Below are positions 8,153 through 16,835 of a stretch of DNA of 64,000 bases, in pieces. The stretch comes from Burkholderia cenocepacia. Lineage in GTDB: Bacteria > Pseudomonadota > Gammaproteobacteria > Burkholderiales > Burkholderiaceae. Each line of letters begins with the position of its first letter. Position 1 is the first letter of the stretch. Where the stretch lies: contig NZ_CP060040.1 of assembly GCF_014211915.1 (NCBI RefSeq), positions 2,793,916-2,857,915 on the forward strand, in the 5' to 3' direction. Made by a program: the position numbers and the translations under genes. Under the pieces are notes generated by a model. The model saw nothing but the letters and a program-made list of their open reading frames with translations, did no database searches and was not told the origin of the DNA.

Positions 8153-8896
8153 TCAACGCATGTACAGCCCGCCATTGATGTCCCAGCACGCACCGTTCGC
8201 GAAATGCGCGTCGCCCGACGCGAGCAGCACGGCCGCATCGGCGACGAAGCCGGCCGATCCGAGCTTGCCGCCCGGCAGGCTCGCGAGCACCTGACGCAGT
8301 TTTTCGGGCGCGACGCTTTCGTACACGATCGGCAGATCGAGCGGGCCCGGCGAGATCGCGTTGACGGTCACGCCCTGCGCGGCGAGATCGCGCGCGAACA
8401 CCTTGGTCAGCGTCAGCGTGCCGCCTTTCGCGGCCGCGTAGTGCGCGCCCGTGGCGGAACCGCCGTTCTGCCCGGCGAGCGACGCGATGTTGACGATGCG
8501 GCCCGCGCCGCGCTGCGCGAAGTACTGGCCGAACACCTGGCAGCCGAACAGCACGCTGCGCAGGTTCACGTCGATCACCTGGTCGAACTGCTCGGCCGTG
8601 ATCTCCATCGCCGGCACGACCTTCGATGCGCCCGCGTTGTTGACGAGCGCGTCGATCGTGCCCCAGCGCGCGACGAGCGTATCGCGCGCCGCTTCGAAAT
8701 CGCGTTTCGACGTGACGTCGAGCGGCAGCGCGAGCGCGCGTTCGCCGCTCGGGTCGAGGTCGCGCGCATGCGCGTGAATCGCGTCGGCGGCGATGTCGGC
8801 CAGCGCGACGCGATAGCCGGCCGCATGGAAGCGTTCGGCGATGACGGCGCCGAGCCCGCGCGCGGCGCCGGTGACGAGGACGACTCGATCTGACAT
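8153..8896 (-). CDS. iacE: Short-chain dehydrogenase of indole-3-acetate catabolism (IacE-like)
   Basis: 247 residues of a classical SDR: the cofactor motif TGAARGLG at 9-16, NNAG near residue 86, catalytic S139 and the Y153-x3-K157 pair in AHYAAAKGG. It is the last gene of the operon iacA-B-I-H-E, a gene order matching that described for Burkholderiales iac loci. IacE acts with IacA on the early hydroxylated intermediates leading to dioxindole-3-acetate. The exact step here is inferred from synteny. Confidence 0.85.
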   Translation of the reverse strand: MSDRVVLVTGAARGLGAVIAERFHAAGYRVALADIAADAIHAHARDLDPSGERALALPLDVTSKRDFEAARDTLVARWGTIDALVNNAGASKVVPAMEITAEQFDQVIDVNLRSVLFGCQVFGQYFAQRGAGRIVNIASLAGQNGGSATGAHYAAAKGGTLTLTKVFARDLAAQGVTVNAISPGPLDLPIVYESVAPEKLRQVLASLPGGKLGSAGFVADAAVLLASGDAHFANGACWDINGGLYMR

Positions 8897-8955
8897 GGTG
8901 TGGAATTCCGTGGTTCGCGGGCGCACGCCGGTGGCAGCGGCGCCCGCATCGTGGT

Positions 8956-10080
8956 TCATGCGGCGAGTGCCGCCTCGAAGTGTGCCGCGATCGCGCAGAC
9001 CTGTTCGTCCGCGCCCTTGCGTCCGACGATCTGCAAGCCGGCCTTCAACGGCGAACCGGCGAGCGGCAGCGGCAGGCTGAGCGCCGGATGGCCGCTCAGG
9101 TTGAACGGCCGGATCAGCGACGACATCGCGATCACCGATACGCCGTCGCGTGCCTGCCGCAGCGTGATCGGCAACGCGGGCAGCGTCGGCAGCACCAGCA
9201 CGTCCGCGTGTTCGAGCGCGGCGTCGACCTGCGCGGTGAAGCGTGCGCGCACGGCTTCGGCTTCCTTCAATGCCGCAGGCGCGGTCGTTGCGGCCGCACG
9301 CAATCGCGCATCGAGGTCGGCGCCGAGCTTGCCGGTCGCGACCAGATGACCGAACGCGCGCGACGTTTCCGCGTTGATCACGGTGAGCCCCGCCGCGAAC
9401 GCGGCCGGCATTTCATCGAGCACGACCGTGTGCGAACGCAGGCCCGACGCGCAAACGGCCGCATCGAGCGCGGCGGCGATCGCCGGATCGGCTTCGACGG
9501 CGAGTTGCGCGACCGTGCAGCCGGCCGCGGAAGCCGTCGCCCGCGCGCGGTCGAAGCCCGGCGCGATCGCGGCCATCACCGCGACGAGCGTGCGGATTTC
9601 GCGCGCGAACGGTCCGACGCAGTCGAGCGTGGTATCGGCGGGCGCGACGCCGCGGCGCGACACGCGGCCGAACGTCGGCTTCAGCCCGGCCACGCCGCAG
9701 CAGGCGGCCGGCCCGCGAATCGAGCCGCCGGTATCGGTGCCGAGCGCCGCGTCGACCGCGCCGAGCCCGACGAGCGATGCGGAGCCGCTCGACGAGCCGC
9801 CGGGAATGCGCGCGGCGTCCTGCGGATTGACGGGCGTGCCCGTGTAGTCGTTGATGCCGGTCATGCCGAACGCGAGTTCGTGCATGTTCGCCTTGCCGGC
9901 GATCTGCCAGCCGGCGTCGAGCAGCAGGCGGACCACGTCCGCGTGGTGTTCGGCGGGCGGCGCATCGGCGAGCGCGCGACTCGCCGCGCGGGTCGGGTGA
10001 CCCGCGATGTCGATCGTGTCCTTGATCGCGATCGTCGGGCCGGGGCCGCCGAGCGTGAAGGTGTCGATGAAGCCTGTCAT
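8956..10080 (-). CDS. iacH: Amidase-signature family enzyme (IacH-like)
   Basis: 374 residues, shorter than typical amidases of 450-500. It holds the Ser-cisSer-Lys triad: K20 in IAIKDTIDI, the cis-Ser within GGSSSGSA (about 96), and nucleophile S120 in GTDTGGSIRGPA. It would hydrolyse an amide intermediate of indole-3-acetate breakdown. It lies between iacI (31 bp upstream) and iacE (59 bp downstream) in the iacABIHE operon. Confidence 0.87.
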   Translation of the reverse strand: MTGFIDTFTLGGPGPTIAIKDTIDIAGHPTRAASRALADAPPAEHHADVVRLLLDAGWQIAGKANMHELAFGMTGINDYTGTPVNPQDAARIPGGSSSGSASLVGLGAVDAALGTDTGGSIRGPAACCGVAGLKPTFGRVSRRGVAPADTTLDCVGPFAREIRTLVAVMAAIAPGFDRARATASAAGCTVAQLAVEADPAIAAALDAAVCASGLRSHTVVLDEMPAAFAAGLTVINAETSRAFGHLVATGKLGADLDARLRAAATTAPAALKEAEAVRARFTAQVDAALEHADVLVLPTLPALPITLRQARDGVSVIAMSSLIRPFNLSGHPALSLPLPLAGSPLKAGLQIVGRKGADEQVCAIAAHFEAALAA

Positions 10081-10111
10081 GGTCGGTATCGTGCGAAAGC
10101 AGCGGGAAACG

Positions 10112-10633
10112 TCAGGACCGTGGCGCGGCGGCGAGCGGCCACGGGCCGTCGAGCACGCGTTCGGTGCGGAAATGGTGGATCAGCCACGCGGCGCCGTTGG
10201 CGGCCGGCGCGAAATCGATCGTGAGCCGCGCGGCGATCAGCTCGGCCGCGCCGTCCGCGTAGCGCGACGCCTGCAGCATGATCCAGCGGCCGCGCGCACT
10301 TGCGAGATCGGAGGCGACCTCGATCGACTCCGACGTCAGGAAGTGCAGGTTCGCCGAGAAATGCGGATCGGGCGGCAGATAGCGGCCGAGCATCGCGACG
10401 ATCGCGGCGGTGCCTTCGAGACGGCCGAACTTCTTCGCGTACTGCGGGCCGATGCCTTCCCATACGGCGTCGGGCGTGAACAGTGCGGCCAGCGATGGGC
10501 CGTCGCCCGCATTTTCGGGCACGTCGCACAGCGCCATGTAGCGCGTGATCGTTGCGCGCACCGCGCGCTCGGCGTCGAGCGCCGCGATGCGCTGCGCGAG
10601 TGCGTCGATCGCGGCGGGTGACAGGTCGGTCAT
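10112..10633 (-). CDS. iacI: SnoaL-like protein (IacI-like)
   Basis: 173 residues of the SnoaL/NTF2-like cone fold: an N-terminal helix with RATITRYMALCD, then LAALFTPDAVWEG and the C-terminal DFAPAANGAAWLIHHF strands. IacI proteins of this fold occur in every described iac cluster. Their chemical role is not settled, though they act early with IacA and IacE. The stop of iacB lies 8 bp upstream of its ATG, consistent with translational coupling. Confidence 0.82.
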   Translation of the reverse strand: MTDLSPAAIDALAQRIAALDAERAVRATITRYMALCDVPENAGDGPSLAALFTPDAVWEGIGPQYAKKFGRLEGTAAIVAMLGRYLPPDPHFSANLHFLTSESIEVASDLASARGRWIMLQASRYADGAAELIAARLTIDFAPAANGAAWLIHHFRTERVLDGPWPLAAAPRS

Positions 10634-10641
10634 CGCGCGCC

Positions 10642-11019
10642 TCACGCCGCGGGCTTCGCGGCCGGCGGCACGGTCAGCGCGCGGCCGACGCGTGCCTCGA
10701 TCTTGCCGTAGCGCCACAGGTTGTATTCGCCGACGGGTGTCGTGCGGTACAGGTTGCACACGGCGACCGTCGTGTCGAAATCGGCGACGTCGGCCATGAT
10801 GTAGAAGGTCCACGGCGCGCCGTCGGCCTGGCCGACCACGAGGCGGTCGTCGTCCATCACGCCGAGCACGCGCACGCCGGGCATCGCCTCGACGGCCGCG
10901 AGCATCGCGCCGTACGCCTGCCACACTTCGCCGATCTGCTCGCGAGGCAGGTCGAAGAAATTTTGCGACACGCCGCAGCAGAACAGGACGCGCAGCGGCA
11001 GCGGATTCGAATCGGACAT
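10642..11019 (-). CDS. iacB: IacB-like small protein
   Basis: 125 residues with no catalytic motif I can name. The ferredoxin-like alpha/beta content (WTFYIMADVADFDTTVAVCN) resembles the dimeric alpha/beta barrel/EthD-type proteins that accompany oxygenases. It is identified as IacB by its place between iacA and iacI. ATG 11019 (MSDSNPLPL) has GGAGA upstream and is preferred to the in-frame 11052. Confidence 0.72.
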   Translation of the reverse strand: MSDSNPLPLRVLFCCGVSQNFFDLPREQIGEVWQAYGAMLAAVEAMPGVRVLGVMDDDRLVVGQADGAPWTFYIMADVADFDTTVAVCNLYRTTPVGEYNLWRYGKIEARVGRALTVPPAAKPAA

Positions 11020-11121
11020 ATCGGGTTCTCCAGGGGAATCGGTCGGGCGCATGAAGCGGCCGGCGATGCTCCGTCGGGTTCGGCTTCATGCGCGTTCGTC
11101 AAAAGCGTCGAGCGACGCGGG

Positions 11122-12315
11122 TTACAGATGGCCGGGAAACGGCGTGACGCCGGTGAACACCGCGCCCGCGCCGTCGAAGTTGCCCTCGGCGAGGAACGCG
11201 TGCTGCGTGACGACCATCGCATCGCGCAGCAGCCGCTGCAGCGGATGCGACCGGTAGATCGCCGCCGTGCCGCCGAGGCGGTACGCGCGTTCGACGACGC
11301 TCGCGCCTTCGCGGGCGATCTGCGTGGCCGCGAGCCGCAGCAGGCTGACCTGATCGGGCGTGACCGGATTGCCGGCGAGGATCGATTGCCAGACCGAATC
11401 GGTCGCGTCGTAGAAGAACGCGCGCGCCGAACGCAGTTGCGCCTCGGCCTTCGCGAGCTCGATGCGGAAATACGCGCGATCGGCGAGACGCGGCGCGCCG
11501 GTCGTCGTCTGGCGGCCGCCCGACATGCGGTTCACGACGTCGAGCGCCGCACGCGCGAGGCCGAGGTTGACGACGGCCAGCACCTGCGCCGCATACGCGA
11601 CGGTCGGATAGCGGTACAGCGGCTCGTCGACGGTCGGTTCGCCGCCGCGCACGAAGGTCCACGCCTCGGGCACGAAACGGTCGTTCACGCGCAGGTCGTG
11701 GCTGCCGGTGCCCTGCATGCCGACCACGCTCCAGTTCTCGACGATCTCGACCTCGGCGGCGCGGAACACGGCCGTGCGCGGCTTGTTCGGCGCGGCGTCC
11801 TGCGCGCCCGGCACGGCGATGCCGACGCCGAGCCAGTCGGCGCCCTTGCAGCCGCTCGCGAATTTCCACGTGCCGTTCACCCGCCAGCCGCCCGGCGCGT
11901 CCTGCGCGGGCTGCACCGGGAACAGGCCGCCCGCGAACACCTGGTCAGGGCCGTTCGCGTACAGCTCGGCCTGCGTGTCGAGCGGCAGCGCGGCGAGGTA
12001 GACGTTCGCGGAGCCGAAGCTCGCGACCCACGCGGCCGAGCCGTCGGCGGTCGCGATCCGCTCGATCATGTCGAGGAATGCGGTCGGCGCGAGCGCATCG
12101 CCGCCGAAGCGGCGCGGCGTGCCCGCGCGATAGATGCCGGCCTGCTTGAACAGCGCGATCACGTCGCGCGGCACGTGCGACAGCCGGTCGAATTCCTCGC
12201 GGCGCGCGGCGACGGTTTCGATCACCGCGTCGAGCGGCGACAGCTGCCCGGCCGCGGGACGCGCCGCGGGCGGCGAGGTCGGCGCGGATTCGATGGCGAG
12301 AGCGGCTTGCGGCAT
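11122..12315 (-). CDS. iacA: Acyl-CoA-dehydrogenase-like flavin monooxygenase (IacA-like)
   Basis: 397 residues with the acyl-CoA dehydrogenase fold used by two-component flavin monooxygenases (HpaB-D/HsaA class). The N-terminal helical domain is followed by the mid-domain signature GGWRVNGTWKFASGCKGADW (flavin side) and the C-terminal four-helix domain with YRLGGTAAIYRSHPLQRLLRD. IacA starts indole-3-acetate attack by ring hydroxylation, using reduced flavin from IacG. First gene of the minus-strand operon. Start ATG 12315 has an AGGAGAC site. A MITE-like structure begins only 60 bp upstream. Confidence 0.87.
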   Translation of the reverse strand: MPQAALAIESAPTSPPAARPAAGQLSPLDAVIETVAARREEFDRLSHVPRDVIALFKQAGIYRAGTPRRFGGDALAPTAFLDMIERIATADGSAAWVASFGSANVYLAALPLDTQAELYANGPDQVFAGGLFPVQPAQDAPGGWRVNGTWKFASGCKGADWLGVGIAVPGAQDAAPNKPRTAVFRAAEVEIVENWSVVGMQGTGSHDLRVNDRFVPEAWTFVRGGEPTVDEPLYRYPTVAYAAQVLAVVNLGLARAALDVVNRMSGGRQTTTGAPRLADRAYFRIELAKAEAQLRSARAFFYDATDSVWQSILAGNPVTPDQVSLLRLAATQIAREGASVVERAYRLGGTAAIYRSHPLQRLLRDAMVVTQHAFLAEGNFDGAGAVFTGVTPFPGHL

Positions 12316-12822
12316 GAAAGTCTCCTGGGGATGGGGGCGATTCCGGTGTCGGTTGCGGGGGGCAAGACGATGCAAGGGTCTGTTTGCATATGAAACGCGC
12401 ATGTGTTGCCACGAGAACGGCCGCTCGCGAGGCGCGCGACGCCGCGAATATGACGTGTTCGCCAAGGAGCGCAACGCGGCGAGCGGCCGTTCTCGTGGCA
12501 ACCCCAAAATTAAAAAAAGACTTTCCACGGGAATGCCCGAAATCGCCCGCCTGGCGGCGTCGCTCGTCGCTTGTTTGGCTCGCCAAACGGCGCTCCTCGC
12601 TTCTTGCCAGGCGGGCGATTTCGGACATTCGCATGTGCGTTTCATATGCAAACAGACCCTAGTCTAGAAACGCCGAAAACACGCAGCAATTGGTGCGTTG
12701 GGCCGCGCGACTGGTGACGCTCCGTGCCGGCCTAAAGAAATCTTCAGATGCGATCGGCGCGCGCCGGTGCTATGTTGGGTTTCCGGCCGCGCGATGCCGC
12801 GCGCCTTCCTCCGAATCCGATC
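12316..12822. other. Divergent iacA / iacR2 intergenic region
   Basis: 507 bp. It consists of a short iacA leader (12316-12374), a 286-bp inverted-repeat element (12375-12660) and about 160 bp before iacR2. The last part includes a CTAAAG...CAGATGCG segment (12732-12752) resembling one in the iacR1/iacG region. Short ORFs inside the inverted repeats show no coding character. Confidence 0.6.
12375..12660. mobile_element. 286-bp MITE-like element with terminal and internal inverted repeats
   Basis: Exact 24-bp terminal inverted repeats (12375-12398 and 12637-12660; outer end AGGGTCTGTTTGCATATGAA) extend to about 31 bp with two mismatches. Inside are two further hairpins. One has perfect 24-bp arms (12405-12428 / 12479-12502). 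The other has 22-bp arms with one mismatch (12534-12555 / 12606-12627) and a nested GTTTGG-CTCG-CCAAAC stem. An A-rich spacer separates them. It has no transposase ORF and no clear target duplication. The architecture fits a non-autonomous element or a large structured RNA/DNA module. Confidence 0.6.
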
Positions 12823-14295
12823 ATGAGTTTTCCCGACGAAGACGATTTCCACCGGCTGCTCGACGCGCTGACCACGTGCGTGCTGCTGCACGACGCGCAC
12901 ACCCGGGCGATCGTGTGGGCGAATCGCGCCGCGTGCATCGCGCTCGGCTTTTCCGTCGAGGAATTGCTGCCGCTGAAGGCGCCGGACATGACGCGCCCCG
13001 AGCCGAAGTACCGCCGCGAGATCGCGGTGAGCGCATGGGATCGTGCGCGCGCCGACGGGCCGCAGGTGTACGAATGGTGCTATCGATCGCGCACGGGCGT
13101 CGACATGCTGTCCGAGGCCACCGCGACCTACGTGCCGCTGCGCGGGCGCGACGTCGTGATGGTGCAGTTCCGCGACATCAGCGCGGAAGAGGCGGTCCGC
13201 CAGCAGTTGCGCCGCTACGAGGCGCGGCTGCGCGAGTTCATGCAGGATCTCGACGAAGGCATCGCGGTCGTGACGCCGCACGGCGGCGTGCAGTTCATCA
13301 GCGAGTCGGGCCGCCGCGTGCTCGGGCTCGCGCCCGACGAACCGCTCGGCGAGGTGCTCGACTACTGCTCCGCGGCCGATCGCGACCGGCTCATTGCGCA
13401 ACTGCGCGACGCGCCGTCCGCGTGCCCGTCCGCACCGCAGCGCTACCGGATCGTGCGGCGCGACGGCTCGGCATGCTGGCTGCGCATCCTGTGCCGGCAG
13501 GTCGAGATAGAAGGCGATCTCGACGGGCTGCTCGTGCAGTTCCGCGACGTGAGCGACGAAGTCGCGATCGAGGAGGCCCGGCGCGCGGAGGCGCGGATGC
13601 TCGAATACGCGGGCCGCTACAACGCGATGGGCGAGATGGCGACCGTGATCGCGCACGAGCTGAGCCAGCCGCTCGCCGCGGTGCGCAATTTCATCGAAGG
13701 CGCGGTGCGGCGGCTGAACGGCAACGGCGCCGTCGACGACGCGATCTGGGGGCTGCGCAGCGCGGACCGGCAGGCCGAGCATGCGGCGCTGATCATCAAG
13801 AGCGTGCGCGAATTCATCGTGAAGCGCGAGCCGGTTGTCGCGCGCGCCGACCTGCGCGACATCCTCGCGGACGTCGCGTACTTCATCGAGCTGCGCGCGA
13901 AGGAGGCCGGCGTGACGGTCGCGATCGTGCAGGCCGACGCGCCGCTGCCGATCCGCTGCGAGCGCGTGCTGATCGGGCAGGTGATCCTGAATCTCGCGTT
14001 CAATGCGATCGAGGCATTCGCCGGCTGCGAGCGCCTGCCGCGCACGCTGACGCTCGGCACCGCGAACGTGGCCGGCCACGCGGAGTTGCGGGCGATCGAC
14101 AATGGCCCGGGGATCGAGGCCGGCGCGCACGACCGGCTGTTCGACGGCTTCTCGTCGTCGAAGGCCGGCGGCAACGGGATCGGGTTGTCGCTGTGCAAGA
14201 GCATCGTCACGCGCCACGGCGGGCGGATCGCCGCGGCCCCGGTCGCGGGCGGCGGGCTCGACTGCCGCGTGACGCTGCCGCTCGCCGACGGTTGA
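12823..14295 (+). CDS. iacR2: PAS-domain sensor histidine kinase (IacR2-like)
   Basis: 490 residues with no membrane segment visible, so probably cytosolic. Two or three PAS folds occupy the first ~250 residues (FVMQDLDEGI-like PAS start near 140). The HisKA box follows, with H278 in VIAHELSQPLAAVRNF. The HATPase has an N-box LNLAFNAIEAF and G-boxes DNGPGIE and GGNGIGLSLCKSIV. TodS/FixL-like soluble kinases sense aromatic ligands or redox directly. The likely partner is IacR1 (7379). ATG 12823 is chosen because PAS homology begins just after it. Confidence 0.85.
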   Translation: MSFPDEDDFHRLLDALTTCVLLHDAHTRAIVWANRAACIALGFSVEELLPLKAPDMTRPEPKYRREIAVSAWDRARADGPQVYEWCYRSRTGVDMLSEATATYVPLRGRDVVMVQFRDISAEEAVRQQLRRYEARLREFMQDLDEGIAVVTPHGGVQFISESGRRVLGLAPDEPLGEVLDYCSAADRDRLIAQLRDAPSACPSAPQRYRIVRRDGSACWLRILCRQVEIEGDLDGLLVQFRDVSDEVAIEEARRAEARMLEYAGRYNAMGEMATVIAHELSQPLAAVRNFIEGAVRRLNGNGAVDDAIWGLRSADRQAEHAALIIKSVREFIVKREPVVARADLRDILADVAYFIELRAKEAGVTVAIVQADAPLPIRCERVLIGQVILNLAFNAIEAFAGCERLPRTLTLGTANVAGHAELRAIDNGPGIEAGAHDRLFDGFSSSKAGGNGIGLSLCKSIVTRHGGRIAAAPVAGGGLDCRVTLPLADG

Positions 14296-14345
14296 GCGCA
14301 ACCGCGTCGGCGCAGCATGGCGGGGCAGCGACGCGCGACGCATGG

Positions 14346-14732
14346 TCAGCGCCCCAGCGCCCGCGCGGTCTGGCCGCCGATGCCGAAGTCGGTGTTCGGA
14401 ATGTCCTTGATGATCACGCGCGTGGCTTGCAGCGGCGCGTCGAGCACGTTCGCGCCCGCGTCGGACAGCGCGGCGATCAGCGCGCGTTTCTGTGCGTCGG
14501 TGCGGCCGGCGATCAGGATCGCGACGATCACCGGCAGCGACGGCGGCGCGCCGTCCGCGGCGCTGCGGCCGCCGAGGCCGATATGCGTCGCGGGCAGTTC
14601 GGTGAGCAGCACGCGCACCGAATCGATCGGTGCGCCGATCGCGTCGACGGTCGCGTGGCTGAGCCGGGCGATCAGCTCGGCCTTGCGCGCGTCGTCGTGG
14701 CCGGCCGGCAGGAAAACTTCGAGTGTGGGCAT
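14346..14732 (-). CDS. Fused-dimer tautomerase (4-oxalocrotonate tautomerase superfamily)
   Basis: 128 residues made of two tandem 4-OT-like halves. The first starts MPTLEVFLPAG with the catalytic-type Pro2. The second begins after SLPVIVAILIAGRTDAQK and ends with the FGIGGQTA loop that repeats the HIGLGGRSA loop of the first. Such proteins move a proton on enol/keto acids. It is the third gene of the iacC-iacD unit, but 179 bp of tandem repeats separate it from iacD. It may correspond to one of the uncharacterised iac accessory genes; I do not assign a name. Confidence 0.8.
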   Translation of the reverse strand: MPTLEVFLPAGHDDARKAELIARLSHATVDAIGAPIDSVRVLLTELPATHIGLGGRSAADGAPPSLPVIVAILIAGRTDAQKRALIAALSDAGANVLDAPLQATRVIIKDIPNTDFGIGGQTARALGR

Positions 14733-14742
14733 GGTCGTCCGG

Positions 14743-14913
14743 AAAGGTGAAGGTGACGGGCTCACCGTTGCGCGAATGACGGCGAAGCGGTCGCCGCTCA
14801 AAGGTGAAGGTGACCGGCTCACCTTTGCGCTGGCGATCGCGAACCGGCAGCCGCTCACAGGTGAAGGTGCCCGGTTCACCATTGCATTGGCGACGGTGAA
14901 CCGGTCACGGCTT
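14743..14913. repeat. Three tandem 57-bp repeats between iacD and the tautomerase gene
   Basis: Units at 14743-14799, 14800-14856 and 14857-14913 share the block AGGTGAAGGTG and a later GCTCACC/TTCACC, so each holds a small AGGTGA/TCACCT inverted repeat. 57 bp is a multiple of three, but the repeat lies outside both genes apart from the last bases of iacD. A 5' region able to vary by unit number is possible. Confidence 0.75.
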
Positions 14914-15412
14914 ACAGCAGGAAGCCGATCGCGCTGAGCGCTTCGGTCGAGTCGATCAGGCGCACGACTTTCTCGGCAATGCGCATCTCGCCTTCGGCAT
15001 CGACGTGCAGCTTGTGCGTGACGTCGGCCGCGAACAGTGTCGCGACGCCGCGCTTGTACGCGACCACGACCTGCGCCGATTTCAGCTCGACGGTATCGGC
15101 GCTGCCGCTCTCCAGCGTGAAACGCGACACGGTGCGCACCGTGCGCGCCGCGTCGGTGGCCGACGCCGAATAGCCGGACACCATCCGCTGCACGCGCTTC
15201 TCGCGCATGTCCTGGTCGTCGAACACGTAGTTCAGCGTCGCCGCGAAATCGGTCGTGTCCGGATCGATCGGCACCACGTAGTGGCCGGCCCGGTCCCACA
15301 GGTCGAGCCACGCACGATAGTCGCGGCGGTCGAGCACCTCGGCTTCGCGCCACACGAATTCGACCGCGCGGGCGAAGGTCTGCTCGGAAAAGAGGGCGTT
15401 GCGGTCGTCCAT
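14912..15412 (-). CDS. iacD: Ring-hydroxylating dioxygenase beta subunit (IacD-like)
   Basis: 166 residues of the beta-subunit SnoaL-like fold: VEFVWREAEVLDRRDYRAWL near the start, then HYVVPIDPDT and a C-terminal ADVTHKLHVDAEGEMRIAEK. It stabilises the hexamer of the Rieske oxygenase. Its ATG overlaps the stop of iacC by one base (TGATG), indicating translational coupling. Confidence 0.88.
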   Translation of the reverse strand: MDDRNALFSEQTFARAVEFVWREAEVLDRRDYRAWLDLWDRAGHYVVPIDPDTTDFAATLNYVFDDQDMREKRVQRMVSGYSASATDAARTVRTVSRFTLESGSADTVELKSAQVVVAYKRGVATLFAADVTHKLHVDAEGEMRIAEKVVRLIDSTEALSAIGFLL

Positions 15413-16695
15413 CACTGTTGCTCCATCATCTTGCGCCATTGCTGGTAGGCCTCGCGCATGCCGGTTTCGTCGGTCGCATGCGCGGTCTTTTCGCCGTTCG
15501 CGGCGGTCGTCTCGCGATTCAGCCCGCGATTCACGAGGATCGGTACGTCGGGGCCCGCATGCGCACCGCGCTGCACGCGCTCCCAGGCTTCCGCGTCGTC
15601 GGGGCTGCCGAAGCCGAACGGGCCCTGGAAGTGCTCGTGGATGCGCAGCCGCTCGCGGTTCGCTTCGTCGGGGCCGCCGTCCATTGCGAGCGCGACGTGG
15701 CGGATCTCGGTTTCGTTCGCGGAGATCGGCCGCAGCACGCGGAAGAACGCCATCGACAGCGCGAGGTTCGGGAACAGGTTCAGGTTGAAGCCGACGCCCA
15801 TCAGCGAGCGCACGATGCGGCGCACTTCGTCCGGCGCATGGCGCTCGGCGAGCTTCGCCGCGAGCGGCGCGAAGCGTTCGGGCAGCGGTGCGCCGTCGTC
15901 CTCGTCGAGATCGATCAGTTCGGGCATCAGCACCGCGAGGCTGTGGCCGTTGCCGAGCCCGCGGCAGAACGCGTCCTCGCTCGTCATGAAGCTCGTGATC
16001 GCGGCGGCCGTCTCGTCGTCGATCGACTTCATCCACGACTTGTGCACGACCGGGAAGTGGTAAAGGTCGGTGGTGTTCTCGAGCTGGATCTTCCAGTTGC
16101 CCTTGAACTTGAACTTGTGTTCGCCGTTCGCCTTGATCGGGTAGCCGGCGCCCTGTTTCATGAACAGGTCGATCCACGGCTTCGCGCCGCCGAGGAAATC
16201 TTCCAGCGACTCGATCGCGTCGTTGAAGCTCGCGAAGATCAGTCCCTGATACACGCCGACGCGCAGCTTCACGAGCGGCAGGTCGCCTTTGTCGCACACG
16301 CCTTCGTAGCCGTCGCCGTACGGCAGCGCGCGCAGCGTGCCGTCGAGCGCATACGACCAGCTGTGATACGGGCACGTGAAGCCCTTCGCGTTGCCCTTGT
16401 GCGCTTCGCACACGGTTGCGCCGCGATGGCGGCAGCGGTTCTGCAGCACGTTGATCTCGCCGGTCTTGTCGCGCACGACGATCACCGGCTGGCGGCCGAT
16501 CGTCGTCGTGACGAAGTCGCCCGGGTTCGGCAGTTCGCTGTCGTGCGCGACCCAGATCCAGGTGCGGTAGAAAATGCGGTCGAGCTCGGCTTCGAACAGC
16601 GCGGGGTCGTGATACATCGCGGGCGCGATGCGGTCGGGCTGCGCGAGGCCATGCAACGCGCGGGTGTCGATCGTCTGGTAGGCAATGTCGCTCAT
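15412..16695 (-). CDS. iacC: Rieske ring-hydroxylating dioxygenase alpha subunit (IacC-like)
   Basis: 427 residues. The Rieske [2Fe-2S] centre is C88-x-H90 and C108-x2-H111 (CRHRG ... CPYHSW). The mononuclear iron site has D210, H213 and H218 in ENTTDLYHFPVVHKSW. With IacD and the reductase IacF it forms the dioxygenase acting on a late indole-3-acetate intermediate on the way to catechol. It is divergent from a LysR-type gene, with an A/T-rich dyad between them. Confidence 0.9.
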   Translation of the reverse strand: MSDIAYQTIDTRALHGLAQPDRIAPAMYHDPALFEAELDRIFYRTWIWVAHDSELPNPGDFVTTTIGRQPVIVVRDKTGEINVLQNRCRHRGATVCEAHKGNAKGFTCPYHSWSYALDGTLRALPYGDGYEGVCDKGDLPLVKLRVGVYQGLIFASFNDAIESLEDFLGGAKPWIDLFMKQGAGYPIKANGEHKFKFKGNWKIQLENTTDLYHFPVVHKSWMKSIDDETAAAITSFMTSEDAFCRGLGNGHSLAVLMPELIDLDEDDGAPLPERFAPLAAKLAERHAPDEVRRIVRSLMGVGFNLNLFPNLALSMAFFRVLRPISANETEIRHVALAMDGGPDEANRERLRIHEHFQGPFGFGSPDDAEAWERVQRGAHAGPDVPILVNRGLNRETTAANGEKTAHATDETGMREAYQQWRKMMEQQ

Positions 16696-16780
16696 CGTCG
16701 TCGTGGGGAAAGAGTCGCGAAAATCGGGCCGCGCCGTGCGCAGCGTCCGGGGACCAGTCTCGTCTTCTGCTACATATCGG

Positions 16781-16808
16781 TCAAATTGATCTAAAATCGA
16801 TGATCAAA
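16781..16808. promoter_or_regulatory. LysR-type operator candidate, iacC / lysR
   Basis: An AT-rich block (TCAAATTGAT ... CGATGATCAAA) with TTGATC and GATCAA half-sites, lying between iacC and the divergent LysR gene. It matches 22 of 28 positions with 18953-18980 upstream of iacF, which suggests one regulator for both. Confidence 0.5.
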
Positions 16809-16835
16809 TAAATGCGGCAAATGACGGAGGTCACG

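Noticed and set aside
12384..12662. Short ORFs inside the inverted-repeat element
   Set aside because: They are mirror images of the repeat arms, lack ribosome sites and have no family resemblance.
14743..14913. A CRISPR-like array
   Set aside because: The repeats are directly adjacent with no unique spacers, and there are no cas genes; they are simple tandem repeats.
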